Source of the DNA: an uncultured Anaerococcus sp.
GTDB lineage: Bacteria > Bacillota > Clostridia > Tissierellales > Peptoniphilaceae
Reading direction: 5' to 3'
DNA length: 64,000 bases
Assembly: GCA_900551095.1 (NCBI GenBank)
Contig: URUJ01000002.1
Coordinates: forward strand, 62,001 to 126,000
Part shown: piece after piece, positions 27,326 through 36,240 of the stretch
Layout of the letters: every line of letters starts with the position of its first letter
How positions within the stretch are numbered: the stretch's first letter is position 1
Made by a program: the position numbers and the translations under genes
The notes under the pieces: model-generated
Databases searched by the model: none
What the model was told of the DNA's origin: nothing
The model's input: only the letters and a program-made list of their open reading frames with translations

Positions 27326-29096
27326 AATATTTCTCCAAATCTTTTTCATCTATTGATATTATTGTAGCCTTGCCATCAAAAGTTTTGTAAGGATTATCTT
27401 CTTTCATTAATTTTTTATATAATTCAATCGCTTCATTTTTATTGATTTCATGACCTTTTCTAAATGATAGGCTCTTTACTATATTTCTTAATTTTCTAAT
27501 AATCACATCGCTATCTATATCATCTTCTAAATCTAATATTTCATAAAAAAATTTATCATTTTCTGGTAAAGCAAGTAATATAGGTATTTCTCTTATGATA
27601 ATTGCGTTATCAGATATCATCTCTATATCAAAGCCAAGTCTATTAAATAGATTTTTTTTATTTTTAAATCTTTCAATATCAACCATATTAAGATTAATCT
27701 TAATTGGATTTAGAACTAATTGACTAACTACTTCTTTATTATCAAAGTCATTTATGAACTGACTCATTTTTATTTTTTCTTCAGCTCTTCTGTGATCTAA
27801 AATAAACGCCTTATCCTTATCCTCAAAAATAGAGTATCTTCTAAAAACTGATGTCCTATAGCTAGGGATATTGATATTCTCTATAAATGATTGCTCACGT
27901 GTTTTTTTAACATCATCTTCTTTTAAAAAATCTAAATCTAAATCTTTTTCATTTTCAAAAAAATTTGCGTTTTCCTTTTCTAGATTATATGGTTTATCTT
28001 CTTCTCTTACAATCATATTAGATGGAGAATATTTATCCAGAATCGCTTTATAATCAGTAAAATCAAGTAATTCTTCTTTTTTATTTTCTTTTATATCAAT
28101 AGTATTTGCATAGACATTAGATTTAAGTAAAGAATTGACACTGTCATTAATTAATTCTAAAAGTTCCTCTTCGTAAGAATACTTAACAATTCTTTTATTA
28201 GGATGTATATTCACATCTATATTTTTAGGATCTGTAGAAATAAAAATGAAAAATGCCGGAAATCGTCCTTGAGGTATTAAACCACGATATTGATATTCAA
28301 GCATTTTTGTAATTTCCTCATCATCAATAAGCCTGTTATTTACAAATAAATATTGCATAGACCTATTACCTCTATAATAACTAGGTTTTCCTAAAAATCC
28401 TTCCATTTTATAAGAGCTATTTTCTGCGTTTAGTCTTATTAAATTTTCCTCAAGAAGACTATCCAATAAATCAGAAATTCTAAGTTTTGAATCAATACTT
28501 GTATTTGATTGAAAAACTATTCTATCATCTTTAATATACTTAAAAGATATTCCTCCATAACCAATCGCAAATGCATACATTAACCTACTAATTTTATTCG
28601 ATTCAGTCATATCTGATTTTAAAAATTTTCGTCGTGCAGGCATATTATAGAATAAGTCTTCCACAATTATGCTTGTACCTCTGTTTGTAGCGATTGAAGT
28701 TAATTTATTATCTTTTCTACTAAGATCAAGTTTTGTCCCAACTTTGTCAGCATCAGTTTTTGAAATAGCGATAACTTTACTTACAGACGCTATACTAGGA
28801 AGTGCTTCGCCCCTAAATCCAAGAGAAGCTATGGTGTATAAATCATCAAAACTTGAAATTTTACTTGTAGCGTGTTTTTCAAAGGCTAACCTAATATCTT
28901 CTCTATTAATTCCAGAACCATCATCGGTTACTCTTATAAAAGTTTTGCCGCCGTTTTTTATTTCTACAATAATATTTTTGCTTTCTGCATCAATAGAATT
29001 TTCGACTAATTCCTTTACAATTGACAATGGAGATTCAATAACTTCGCCAGCAGCAATTTTTTCTACTGTAGCATCATCAAGTTTTAAAATTGTCAT
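27315..29096 (-). CDS. mutL: DNA mismatch repair protein MutL with degenerate endonuclease site
   Basis: Mismatch-repair mediator coupling MutS to downstream steps. The GHKL ATPase domain is intact: Glu29 and Asn33 in KELVENSIDA, DDGSGI at 58-63, and GFRGEAL. The C-terminal domain is present (length 593), but where nuclease-type MutL has DQHAxxE(x)4E there is DHRRAEE at 434-440, the ACxxA(I/V)K site reads SLSFRKG, CPHGRP reads TFDGKA (572-577), and the final FxR reads FEK. The predicted protein therefore lacks metal-dependent nicking. Start shares one base with the mutS stop. Confidence 0.95.
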   Translation of the reverse strand: MTILKLDDATVEKIAAGEVIESPLSIVKELVENSIDAESKNIIVEIKNGGKTFIRVTDDGSGINREDIRLAFEKHATSKISSFDDLYTIASLGFRGEALPSIASVSKVIAISKTDADKVGTKLDLSRKDNKLTSIATNRGTSIIVEDLFYNMPARRKFLKSDMTESNKISRLMYAFAIGYGGISFKYIKDDRIVFQSNTSIDSKLRISDLLDSLLEENLIRLNAENSSYKMEGFLGKPSYYRGNRSMQYLFVNNRLIDDEEITKMLEYQYRGLIPQGRFPAFFIFISTDPKNIDVNIHPNKRIVKYSYEEELLELINDSVNSLLKSNVYANTIDIKENKKEELLDFTDYKAILDKYSPSNMIVREEDKPYNLEKENANFFENEKDLDLDFLKEDDVKKTREQSFIENINIPSYRTSVFRRYSIFEDKDKAFILDHRRAEEKIKMSQFINDFDNKEVVSQLVLNPIKINLNMVDIERFKNKKNLFNRLGFDIEMISDNAIIIREIPILLALPENDKFFYEILDLEDDIDSDVIIRKLRNIVKSLSFRKGHEINKNEAIELYKKLMKEDNPYKTFDGKATIISIDEKDLEKYFEK

Positions 29097-31705
29097 TATA
29101 TCTCCTTTATTTTACTTACAAGCATATTAAGTTTATTTAGTGCCTCTAGTGGCGTAAGCTCATTTATATTTATTGTTTCTGATAAGTCTTTCAATTCATC
29201 TATATTTTTATCCTTAATATCATCCAGTGTATTTATAATTTCCTTACCTTTATTTACTTCAAAGAAATCATCATTTGATAACTTGTCCATGATATTTCTA
29301 GCATTATCAAGTATTTCGCCTGGAAGTCCGCTTAGTTTGGCGACTTCTATACCATATGATCTGTCAGATTTTCCTCTTGTTATTTTTCTTAAAAATACTA
29401 GATTATTATCTTCTTCCAATATTTCTATTTTAAGATTTTTTACATTTGATAACTCGTTTTCTAATATAGTTAGCTCATGGAAGTGAGTAGCAAAGACTGT
29501 TTTTACTTTTTTATGCTTAGATAAATATTCAACAAGGGCCATAGCTATGCTAAGTCCATCGTCAGAACTAGTACCTCTTCCAACTTCATCAAGAATTACA
29601 AAAGATTTATCGGTAGAGTTCTTTATAATATTGGAAACCTCATTCATTTCAAGCATAAAAGTTGATTCACCTTTAGAAATATTATCGCTAGCTCCAATCC
29701 TTGTAAAAATCTTATCACAAATCCCTATCCTTGCACTAGTTGCGGGTACAAAAGAACCTATCTGAGCCATTATTATTATAAGGGCCATTTGTCTCATATA
29801 GGTTGATTTACCTGCCATATTGGGACCTGTAATTATTTGAATTAAGTTATCTTCTTCACCTATTTGAGTGTCGTTAGCTATAAACTCATTTTCATCGAGA
29901 TTTATTTCTATTACTGGATGTCTACCATCTTTTATTTCAATTTCATTAGATTCGCAAATATCTGGTCTACAATACGAATATTTGTGAGCAATTTTTGCTA
30001 AAGAATTTAGACTATCGATATTTGCTATCATTTTTGATAGACTTTGAAGCCTCAAAGTAGAACTTAATATTTTTTCTATTATTTCATTAAAAATATCATA
30101 TTCTAACTGATTTATTTTTTCTTTTCCATTCAAAATTATTGAAGAAATATTCTCAAGCTCTTCAGTAGTATATCTTTCTTGGTTTTTAAGAGTTTGTTTC
30201 CTAATATAAGAAGAATCAACCTTATCTATATTAGACTTAGTAACTTCTATAGAGTAACCGTTATTTTTATTATAGATTATTTTAAGATTTTTTATCCCGG
30301 TTAGGTCTTTTTGTTTATTTTCGTATTCTATAAGTTTATCTTCTGCATTATCTGCCAGTTCTTTTAAATTATCAAGTTTTTCATCAAAATTATTTTTTAT
30401 AATACCACCTTCTGTTATATTTAGAGGTGGTTCATCTACTATAGAATTTTCAATTAATTCATAAAGGTCATCTATTTCTGGCAAATTTATACCTAAATTT
30501 TTAACTAGATTATTAGATGATTTTGTAAGTAAATTTTTAAGCTCTGGAATGTCCCTTAGAGAATTTTTCAATGAAATTAAATCTCTAGCATTTGCTCTTT
30601 TATATGAAATTTTAGCAAGAATTCTTTCTAAATCATAGATATTATCTAAATAATTTGAAACATTTCTAGATAGTATATTATCTTTATAAAAGGCGTCAAC
30701 AAGATCAAGCCTTCTGTTGATTTTATCCTTATCAATCAATGGTCTTTCTAACCATTCATGAATCATCCTAGAACCCATAACAGTATCAGCCTTATCTAAT
30801 ATGCTTATAAGGGTATTTTCTTTACTATTAGTTGCTAGATTACGAGTTAATTCCAAGTTTTTTCTTGTATTAGCTTCAATTTCCATAAACTCGTTAATTT
30901 TTAGAATCTCGATATTATTTATATGTTCAAGTTTTTCTTCATAATATTTGTAGATATAGTCTAAAAGATTTGCTAAAGCTACTATTATTAGTCTTTTGTC
31001 TTTAATCTTATATAAATTGTCCTTACCCAAGTAATTAACAATTGTTTTTACTCTATTCTCATAATCAGTTGTGAAATCTATATAATTAACAAATATTTGG
31101 TTATTTAGGTTTAAGTATTTTTTTATTTCTTCGTTATTAAAATTATTCACTAAAACTATTTCTGATGGGTTTATCTTTTCTATTTGATCAATAGCTTTTT
31201 TCCCGATATTTTTACTCAATGTCTTTATTTCAAGACCAACAAGTTTACCCGTAGAAATATCACAATAAGCCATGGCCAATCCATACTCATTTTCAAAAAT
31301 AGATAGTAAATAATTATTTTCTTTATTTTCTAGAGATTCTATATCTGTTAGTGTTCCTGGAGTTATAACTCTAGTAATAGCCCTTTTTACAAGACCCTTA
31401 GCTTCTTTGGGGTCTTCTATTTGATCACAAAGAGCAACTTTATAACCCTTTTTTACTAGTCTATTAACATAAGTATCTATTACATGATGAGGAACTCCGC
31501 ACATAGGAGCTCTATCCTCATGACCACATTCCTTACCTGTTAAAGTTAATGATAAGACCTTAGCAGTAATAATTGCATCATCAAAAAATGTTTCGTAAAA
31601 ATCTCCTACTCTATACAATAATAGAGCATCCTTGAAATCATTTTTCACATCCACATAGTGCCTTAACATTGGTGTTAATTTTTCATATTTAAATTTATTA
31701 GTCAT
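29096..31705 (-). CDS. mutS: DNA mismatch repair protein MutS
   Basis: Recognises mismatches and small loops. The N-terminal mismatch-binding domain has GDFYETFFDDA (Phe and Glu of the FxE wedge present). The connector, lever and clamp region is Lys/Asn-rich. The ATPase has Walker A GPNMAGKST near 626, DEVGRGTSSDDG and the HFHELT switch. Length 869 is typical. It is followed by mutL with TAATG overlap. No clear promoter was seen between it and the hairpin at 31728. Confidence 0.97.
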   Translation of the reverse strand: MTNKFKYEKLTPMLRHYVDVKNDFKDALLLYRVGDFYETFFDDAIITAKVLSLTLTGKECGHEDRAPMCGVPHHVIDTYVNRLVKKGYKVALCDQIEDPKEAKGLVKRAITRVITPGTLTDIESLENKENNYLLSIFENEYGLAMAYCDISTGKLVGLEIKTLSKNIGKKAIDQIEKINPSEIVLVNNFNNEEIKKYLNLNNQIFVNYIDFTTDYENRVKTIVNYLGKDNLYKIKDKRLIIVALANLLDYIYKYYEEKLEHINNIEILKINEFMEIEANTRKNLELTRNLATNSKENTLISILDKADTVMGSRMIHEWLERPLIDKDKINRRLDLVDAFYKDNILSRNVSNYLDNIYDLERILAKISYKRANARDLISLKNSLRDIPELKNLLTKSSNNLVKNLGINLPEIDDLYELIENSIVDEPPLNITEGGIIKNNFDEKLDNLKELADNAEDKLIEYENKQKDLTGIKNLKIIYNKNNGYSIEVTKSNIDKVDSSYIRKQTLKNQERYTTEELENISSIILNGKEKINQLEYDIFNEIIEKILSSTLRLQSLSKMIANIDSLNSLAKIAHKYSYCRPDICESNEIEIKDGRHPVIEINLDENEFIANDTQIGEEDNLIQIITGPNMAGKSTYMRQMALIIIMAQIGSFVPATSARIGICDKIFTRIGASDNISKGESTFMLEMNEVSNIIKNSTDKSFVILDEVGRGTSSDDGLSIAMALVEYLSKHKKVKTVFATHFHELTILENELSNVKNLKIEILEEDNNLVFLRKITRGKSDRSYGIEVAKLSGLPGEILDNARNIMDKLSNDDFFEVNKGKEIINTLDDIKDKNIDELKDLSETININELTPLEALNKLNMLVSKIKEI

Positions 31706-31727
31706 AATTCACCTATATTTCTATTTT

Positions 31728-31760
31728 TAATAAAATAAACTGTCACAATTTTGTAACAGC
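31728..31760 (-). terminator. Possible terminator between the dut operon and mutS
   Basis: On the minus strand CTGTTACA pairs with TGTGACAG (positions 31740-31747 and 31752-31759) with one wobble and a 4-base loop, followed by a T-rich stretch interrupted by A. Confidence 0.55.
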
Positions 31761-31764
31761 ATAT

Positions 31765-32286
31765 TTATTGAATATTAAGAGTTTTTACATTAGTGATCCA
31801 ACTATTGGCGCTTTTAGTGGTTGTATCAATTATCACTAAGCTACCATAGGATGGATTATATTCAGTTACAGGTTCGCCATCAATTTTATAGACTAAATAA
31901 ACTCTATCAACCTCTAAAGCAAAGGACATAGGAAATCTATTTGAATTTCCATCAACATCTTCAATAGAGATTATTGGTCTCTCCCTCAAATTATAGTCAA
32001 GATTTCCTATTAATTTTTCAAGAGATACACCCTCAACTTTTATTTTTTCAAGACCGTTGTTTGTGTAAACTACTTTTGTACTATTAGCCTTATTTTTAAG
32101 TTCCTTGATAGAATAAGATTTAATTTCATCACCGTTTCCCTTAATTATTACAATATCATTATCATATTTAGACATATTAATATCATCGACTTTTCCTTTA
32201 ACAAAAATACTAATAAGTGATAATACTATTATAAAAAATATTAAAAGAAATAGATTGTACTTGTTTTTCTTTAAAAACTTATTCAT
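31765..32286 (-). CDS. Membrane-anchored protein with sulfite-oxidase-like (molybdopterin-oxidoreductase fold) domain
   Basis: A 173-residue protein with one N-terminal membrane segment (about 11-29) and an extracytoplasmic domain. The order VVYTNNG, KVEGVSLEKLI, SIEDVDG and the ending SWITNVKTLNI resembles the core of YedY/sulfite-oxidase domains. The protein contains no Cys, so the usual Mo-ligating Cys is missing and cofactor binding in the YedY manner is unlikely. It starts 5 bases after dut. Role unknown; the fold assignment is from pattern only. Confidence 0.55.
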   Translation of the reverse strand: MNKFLKKNKYNLFLLIFFIIVLSLISIFVKGKVDDINMSKYDNDIVIIKGNGDEIKSYSIKELKNKANSTKVVYTNNGLEKIKVEGVSLEKLIGNLDYNLRERPIISIEDVDGNSNRFPMSFALEVDRVYLVYKIDGEPVTEYNPSYGSLVIIDTTTKSANSWITNVKTLNIQ

Positions 32287-32291
32287 CTTTA

Positions 32292-32726
32292 TTACTCACC
32301 GGTTGACCCAAAACCGCCCTCGCCTCTTTCGCTATCAGCGAGTTTATCAACTTTTTTTATTTCACATCTCGCATATGGTGATATAACAAGTTGAGCGAGT
32401 CTATCGCCATTACTAACAATCTGTTCCTTATCGCCATAATTATAGAAAAAAATCATGATTTCTCCCCTGTAATCAGAGTCTATAATTCCTACAGTGTTAG
32501 CTAGCATAAGTTGTTTTTTAACTCCTGTAGATGATCTAGGATAAACAGCTCCAAAATATCCTTCGGGTATCTCCAAATAAACATCTGTATGTATCTTTAT
32601 TGTTTCTTTAGGTTTTATAATGATATCCTTATCGCTTTTGCAATATAAATCAATTCCAGCGGAATATTTTGTCGCATATGATGGAACATTCCCATCAGTT
32701 TTTATTTTTAAAATTTCTTTATTCAT
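32292..32726 (-). CDS. dut: dUTP diphosphatase
   Basis: Hydrolyses dUTP to dUMP, keeping uracil out of DNA; ung, encoded at 50313, acts on the same problem. All five trimeric dUTPase motifs are seen: AGIDLY, PRSSTGVK, GVIDSDYRGE, RLAQLVI and the C-terminal RGEGGFGSTG. I choose the ATG at 32726, five bases after AGGTGA, instead of the upstream GTG (32735) that overlaps the ribosome site. Length is 144. Confidence 0.96.
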   Translation of the reverse strand: MNKEILKIKTDGNVPSYATKYSAGIDLYCKSDKDIIIKPKETIKIHTDVYLEIPEGYFGAVYPRSSTGVKKQLMLANTVGIIDSDYRGEIMIFFYNYGDKEQIVSNGDRLAQLVISPYARCEIKKVDKLADSERGEGGFGSTGE

Positions 32727-32746
32727 TTCACTCACCTTCTTAAATT

Positions 32747-32775
32747 AATATACCAATTTTAGCCACAATTTACAA
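32747..32775 (-). promoter_or_regulatory. dut promoter
   Basis: On the minus strand TTGTAA (32770-32775), a 17-base spacer ending in TGG, and TATATT (32747-32752). The leader to the dut ATG is only about 15 bases. On the plus strand TATAAT at 32783-32788 could be the -10 of the divergent pepT, without a clear -35. Confidence 0.65.
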
Positions 32776-32807
32776 TTGCAAGTATAATGCATATAAAAGG
32801 AGTGTTT

Positions 32808-34028
32808 ATGGAAAATTTAACAAAACGTTTTTTAAATTATATTTCATTTGATACCAAAAGTGATCCTGATAAAGGAGAAACTCAAAAACCATCTACAGTA
32901 GGACAATTAACTCTTGCTAAGCAATTAAAAAAAGAATTAGAAGAATTGGGTCTTAGTGCTGATATTAATGATGAAGGATTTGTTTTTGCAAAACTTGCTT
33001 CAAATACTGACAAGAATTTACCTAAAATAGGTTTTATATCTCATATGGACACATCTCCTGAGATGTACGGCAAAATAGATAATCCACAAATTATTAAATA
33101 TGATGGTGGTGATATTAAACTAAATGAAGAAAAATATATAAGAGTCGAAGACTTCCCTTATCTAAAAAATTTGAAGGGCAATACTATTATTACCACTAGA
33201 GGCGAGTCTCTTCTAGGGGCTGATGATAAGGCTGGAATTTCCGCTATTATGAATGCTGTAGAATACATGGTAAATAACCCGGAATTTAAACACGGCGATA
33301 TTAGTATTGCCTTTACTCCAGATGAAGAAATAGGTACTGGTTGCGACACTTTCGATGTAGAAAAATTTGATGCAGATTTTGCCTATACAATAGATGGCGG
33401 TATACTTGGGGAACTTGAATATGAATCATTCAATGCAGCTGATGCTAAAATAACAATTCATGGCAAATCTATCCATCCAGGTTCTGCTAAAAACACAATG
33501 ATTAACTCCATAGCTGTTGCAAATGAATTTGATAGGTTATTAGGCTATGTAAGGCGTCCTGAGCACACAGAGGGCTATGAGGGCTTTTTCCACCTATTAA
33601 GTATTAATGGCGATATAGAAACAACTAAAATGGAATATATTATTCGTGACCATGATAGGGATACTTTTGAAAATATGAAGAAAGAAATCAAAGATAATGC
33701 TGATTTCTTAAATAAAAAATATGGAAATATAATAGATATTGATATATCTGATAGTTATTATAATATGGGTGATGTTATAAAAGATCATATGGATATAGTT
33801 AACTTCGCTAAAAATGCCATGGAAAACTTAGATATAAAACCACTTATCAGTCCAATTAGAGGTGGCACAGATGGTTCTAAATTATCTTTTATGGGTCTAC
33901 CATGTCCAAATATTTTTACTGGCGGAATGAATTTCCATGGTGTATATGAACTAATTCCAATAGAACATATGGAAAAAGCAAGCCAAGTAATAATTGAAAT
34001 AATAAGATTAATAGAAGAGTCCAAATAA
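32808..34028 (+). CDS. pepT: Peptidase T (tripeptide aminopeptidase)
   Basis: Zinc aminopeptidase releasing N-terminal residues from tripeptides in the cytoplasm (M20 family). Metal-site motifs are visible: SHMDTSPE (His79, Asp81), LGADDKAG, PDEEIGTG and the C-terminal NFHGVYE. The start at 32808 has AAAAGGAG seven bases upstream; the earlier in-frame ATG (32787) precedes that site. Length is 406, typical for PepT. Confidence 0.95.
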   Translation: MENLTKRFLNYISFDTKSDPDKGETQKPSTVGQLTLAKQLKKELEELGLSADINDEGFVFAKLASNTDKNLPKIGFISHMDTSPEMYGKIDNPQIIKYDGGDIKLNEEKYIRVEDFPYLKNLKGNTIITTRGESLLGADDKAGISAIMNAVEYMVNNPEFKHGDISIAFTPDEEIGTGCDTFDVEKFDADFAYTIDGGILGELEYESFNAADAKITIHGKSIHPGSAKNTMINSIAVANEFDRLLGYVRRPEHTEGYEGFFHLLSINGDIETTKMEYIIRDHDRDTFENMKKEIKDNADFLNKKYGNIIDIDISDSYYNMGDVIKDHMDIVNFAKNAMENLDIKPLISPIRGGTDGSKLSFMGLPCPNIFTGGMNFHGVYELIPIEHMEKASQVIIEIIRLIEESK

Positions 34029-34036
34029 GAAAAGGA

Positions 34037-34065
34037 TTGTAAAATTTCTAATAATATGTTATTAT
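34037..34065 (+). promoter_or_regulatory. Promoter of the small acidic protein gene
   Basis: TTGTAA (34037-34042), a 17-base spacer and TATTAT (34060-34065), eight bases after the pepT stop. Predicted transcription begins near 34072. Confidence 0.65.
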
Positions 34066-34108
34066 ATAAGTATAGGAAATACATAAATAATTAAAAAAAG
34101 GAGATATT

Positions 34109-34339
34109 ATGGCAAATCAAAAGATTTCAAATGACAATCAATACAGAGGAAATGACGAACTTGATAAAAAAGTTAGAGAAGAAAATAAGGAAACTGGCGG
34201 CGAATCTTTAGACAAAAAATTAGGACCTGACCAAGAAAACCTTAGATCAATCTCTGATGAAGCAGATGAAAATTCAAATGTAGGTGCTGAAGCTAGAAGA
34301 ACTAGAGCAGACTTCTCTGAAAATCCATCTGAAGACTAA
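34109..34339 (+). CDS. Small acidic hydrophilic protein of unknown function
   Basis: A 76-residue protein I do not recognise. It is rich in Asp, Glu, Asn, Lys and Arg, has no Cys or Trp, only one Tyr, and no hydrophobic segment, so it is probably soluble and largely disordered. AAAAAAGGAGATATT gives a strong ribosome site. It has its own promoter and terminator and is not in an operon, which suggests independent, possibly abundant expression. A stress- or stationary-phase-type protein is one guess with no direct support. Confidence 0.8.
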   Translation: MANQKISNDNQYRGNDELDKKVREENKETGGESLDKKLGPDQENLRSISDEADENSNVGAEARRTRADFSENPSED

Positions 34340-34348
34340 GATAAAGTT

Positions 34349-34376
34349 AAAGCTAGCCTTTTGGCTAGCTTTTTTA
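34349..34376 (+). terminator. Terminator after the small acidic protein gene
   Basis: AAAGCTAGCC (34349-34358) pairs with GGCTAGCTTT (34363-34372) around a TTTT loop, followed by T residues. The convergent U32 gene ends at 34374, inside the T tail. Confidence 0.87.
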
Positions 34377-35609
34377 GTCCTCTATTTTCTTCCTTAAAAT
34401 ATCTCCTGCTTCTAATGGTAGGTCTATTTTGATTTTTAATATTTGCTTAGGAATGTTAGCAACTTCTACTTCGTTGCCTTTAACATCTTCCATATGGTCG
34501 ACATTTATTGTGTGAAAATCCTTACTATTTCCAAAAATTTCTATTTCATCACCCTTGAAAAATCTATTTCTTTGCTCAATAATTGCTATCTTACTTTCTT
34601 TATCATAGTCTTTTACTACACCAATAAAATCATAATTTCTTATATATGAAGAAGAAGTATAGATTTGATCATTTTCGTCTGGCTTATTATAGAAAAATCC
34701 TTTAGTGAAATATCTGTGACTAGCTTTATTTATTTCATCAAAGTATTTCTGGCTAATTTCTTTACTGAAATTTCCTTCATAATAACTATCAATAACCTGC
34801 CTATATGATCTAATTACAGTTGCCACATAGAAGGGTGTCTTCATTCTTCCTTCAATCTTAAAGCTGTTTATTCCTGCTTCTATAAGCTTATCTACCTCAT
34901 CTATTAGACATAAGTCCTTGGAGTTCATGATAAAAGTTCCGCCCTTACCATCTTCCTCTATAGGGAAATACTCTCCTGGTCTTGTTTCTTCTTGCAGAGA
35001 ATATTTCCATCTACAAGGTTGAGCACAATCTCCCCTATTTGCATCTCTGCCAGCCATATAGCTAGAAAGTAAACATCTTCCGGAATATGAAATACACATA
35101 GCTCCGTGAATAAAACATTCTATTTCCATGTCTTTTGGTGCATTTTTTCTTATTTCTGTTATCTCTTTTAAAGATAGTTCTCTTGCAAGAATTATTCTCT
35201 TTGCTCCCATTTCATACCAAAAATTAACGGTAGCTGAGTTTGTTACTGAAGCTTGTGTAGAAATGTGTAAATCTATATTTGTATGTTTCTTTGCTAGTGC
35301 AAATATTCCAGGATCAGAAATTATTAGGGCATCTATTCCTATTTTATTTAAATTTTCTAAATACTCTACAATACCATCCATATCGCCGTCATGTGGCATT
35401 ATATTCATTGTTACATGAACTCTAACATTTCTTGCATGCGCATAAGATACTGCTTCTTTTAACTCATCATTACTAAAATTTTTAGCATTTGCTCTTAATC
35501 CAAAATTATCTCCAGCAAGATAGACCGCATCAGCTCCAAATTTAATTGCAGTTTTTAATTTTTCAAAATCCCCAGCGGGGGCTAATAATTCTACTTTTTT
35601 ATCTGTCAT
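34374..35609 (-). CDS. trhP: Peptidase U32 family tRNA hydroxylation protein (TrhP-like)
   Basis: U32 proteins of this type take part in forming 5-hydroxyuridine at tRNA position 34, using prephenate as precursor of the needed substrate. The TIM-barrel part has LLAPAGDFEKLKTAIKFGAD; the four-Cys set FIHGAMC, GRCLLSS and CAQPCRW fits the family iron-sulfur site. A C-terminal beta-barrel of about 90 residues follows. Start at 35609 is six bases after GGAG. It overlaps the upstream trmR gene by 11 bases; B. subtilis has the same linkage (yrrM-yrrN-yrrO). Only one U32 gene is seen here. Confidence 0.85.
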   Translation of the reverse strand: MTDKKVELLAPAGDFEKLKTAIKFGADAVYLAGDNFGLRANAKNFSNDELKEAVSYAHARNVRVHVTMNIMPHDGDMDGIVEYLENLNKIGIDALIISDPGIFALAKKHTNIDLHISTQASVTNSATVNFWYEMGAKRIILARELSLKEITEIRKNAPKDMEIECFIHGAMCISYSGRCLLSSYMAGRDANRGDCAQPCRWKYSLQEETRPGEYFPIEEDGKGGTFIMNSKDLCLIDEVDKLIEAGINSFKIEGRMKTPFYVATVIRSYRQVIDSYYEGNFSKEISQKYFDEINKASHRYFTKGFFYNKPDENDQIYTSSSYIRNYDFIGVVKDYDKESKIAIIEQRNRFFKGDEIEIFGNSKDFHTINVDHMEDVKGNEVEVANIPKQILKIKIDLPLEAGDILRKKIED

Positions 35610-36240
35610 TATCTCTCCTAACACTTAGTGTAAGTCCATCACCTATTGGTATTATAGACGTTTTGAAGTCTTCTAAATCCGTTATATAGGCTAGAAAATT
35701 CCTAAGTCTTTTAACTAATGTGTTCTTTCTTTTTTCCATTATATTATCATTGCATACTTCGCCTCTAAATAAGACATTATCAGCAATTATTATTCCATCT
35801 TTATTGAGAAGTTTACTCGTAATTTTGAAATAATCCAAATATCTAGATTTATTAGCATCAATAAAAACAAAATCAAAGCCTTGATCAATAGTTCTCAAGG
35901 CTTTCATTGCATTATCATTAATTAAATTGACGTTTACATTGTATTTTTCAAAATTTCTTTTTGCTATTTCTGCCGTATTTTTATCTAGTTCTATAGTTGT
36001 AATATCTGCATCCGTATACTTTTTAAAACATAGAGAAGAATAACCAATAGCTGTACCAAGTTCAAGAATTCTTCTAGGCTTAGCTATTTCAAGTACACTT
36101 ATTATAAATTCTTTTGTTTGGCTATTCATTATAGGCACATTATTCTCTATTGCATATTTTCTTATGTCTATAAAATCAGTATCAATTAGCAAATCTTCAA
36201 TAAAAATAGAAGTATGTTCGTAATTAATATTTCCCATCAT
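35599..36240 (-). CDS. trmR: tRNA 5-hydroxyuridine methyltransferase (O-methyltransferase family 3)
   Basis: SAM-dependent O-methyltransferase; the B. subtilis relative YrrM/TrmR converts 5-hydroxyuridine-34 to 5-methoxyuridine. The SAM motif ILELGTAIGYSSL, the metal-site FIDANKSRYLDYF and ADNVLFRG are visible. Direct linkage to a U32 hydroxylation gene supports TrmR over a small-molecule OMT. The start lies inside the rnj end; TTG, ATG and ATG codons are consecutive and I take the first ATG, without a strong ribosome site, so coupling is likely. Length is about 213. Confidence 0.85.
   Translation of the reverse strand: MMGNINYEHTSIFIEDLLIDTDFIDIRKYAIENNVPIMNSQTKEFIISVLEIAKPRRILELGTAIGYSSLCFKKYTDADITTIELDKNTAEIAKRNFEKYNVNVNLINDNAMKALRTIDQGFDFVFIDANKSRYLDYFKITSKLLNKDGIIIADNVLFRGEVCNDNIMEKRKNTLVKRLRNFLAYITDLEDFKTSIIPIGDGLTLSVRRDNDR

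Noticed and set aside
28669..29130. 153-codon open frame antisense to the mutL start
   Set aside because: Lies wholly opposite conserved MutL ATPase sequence and has no ribosome site or family motif; a shadow of codon usage.
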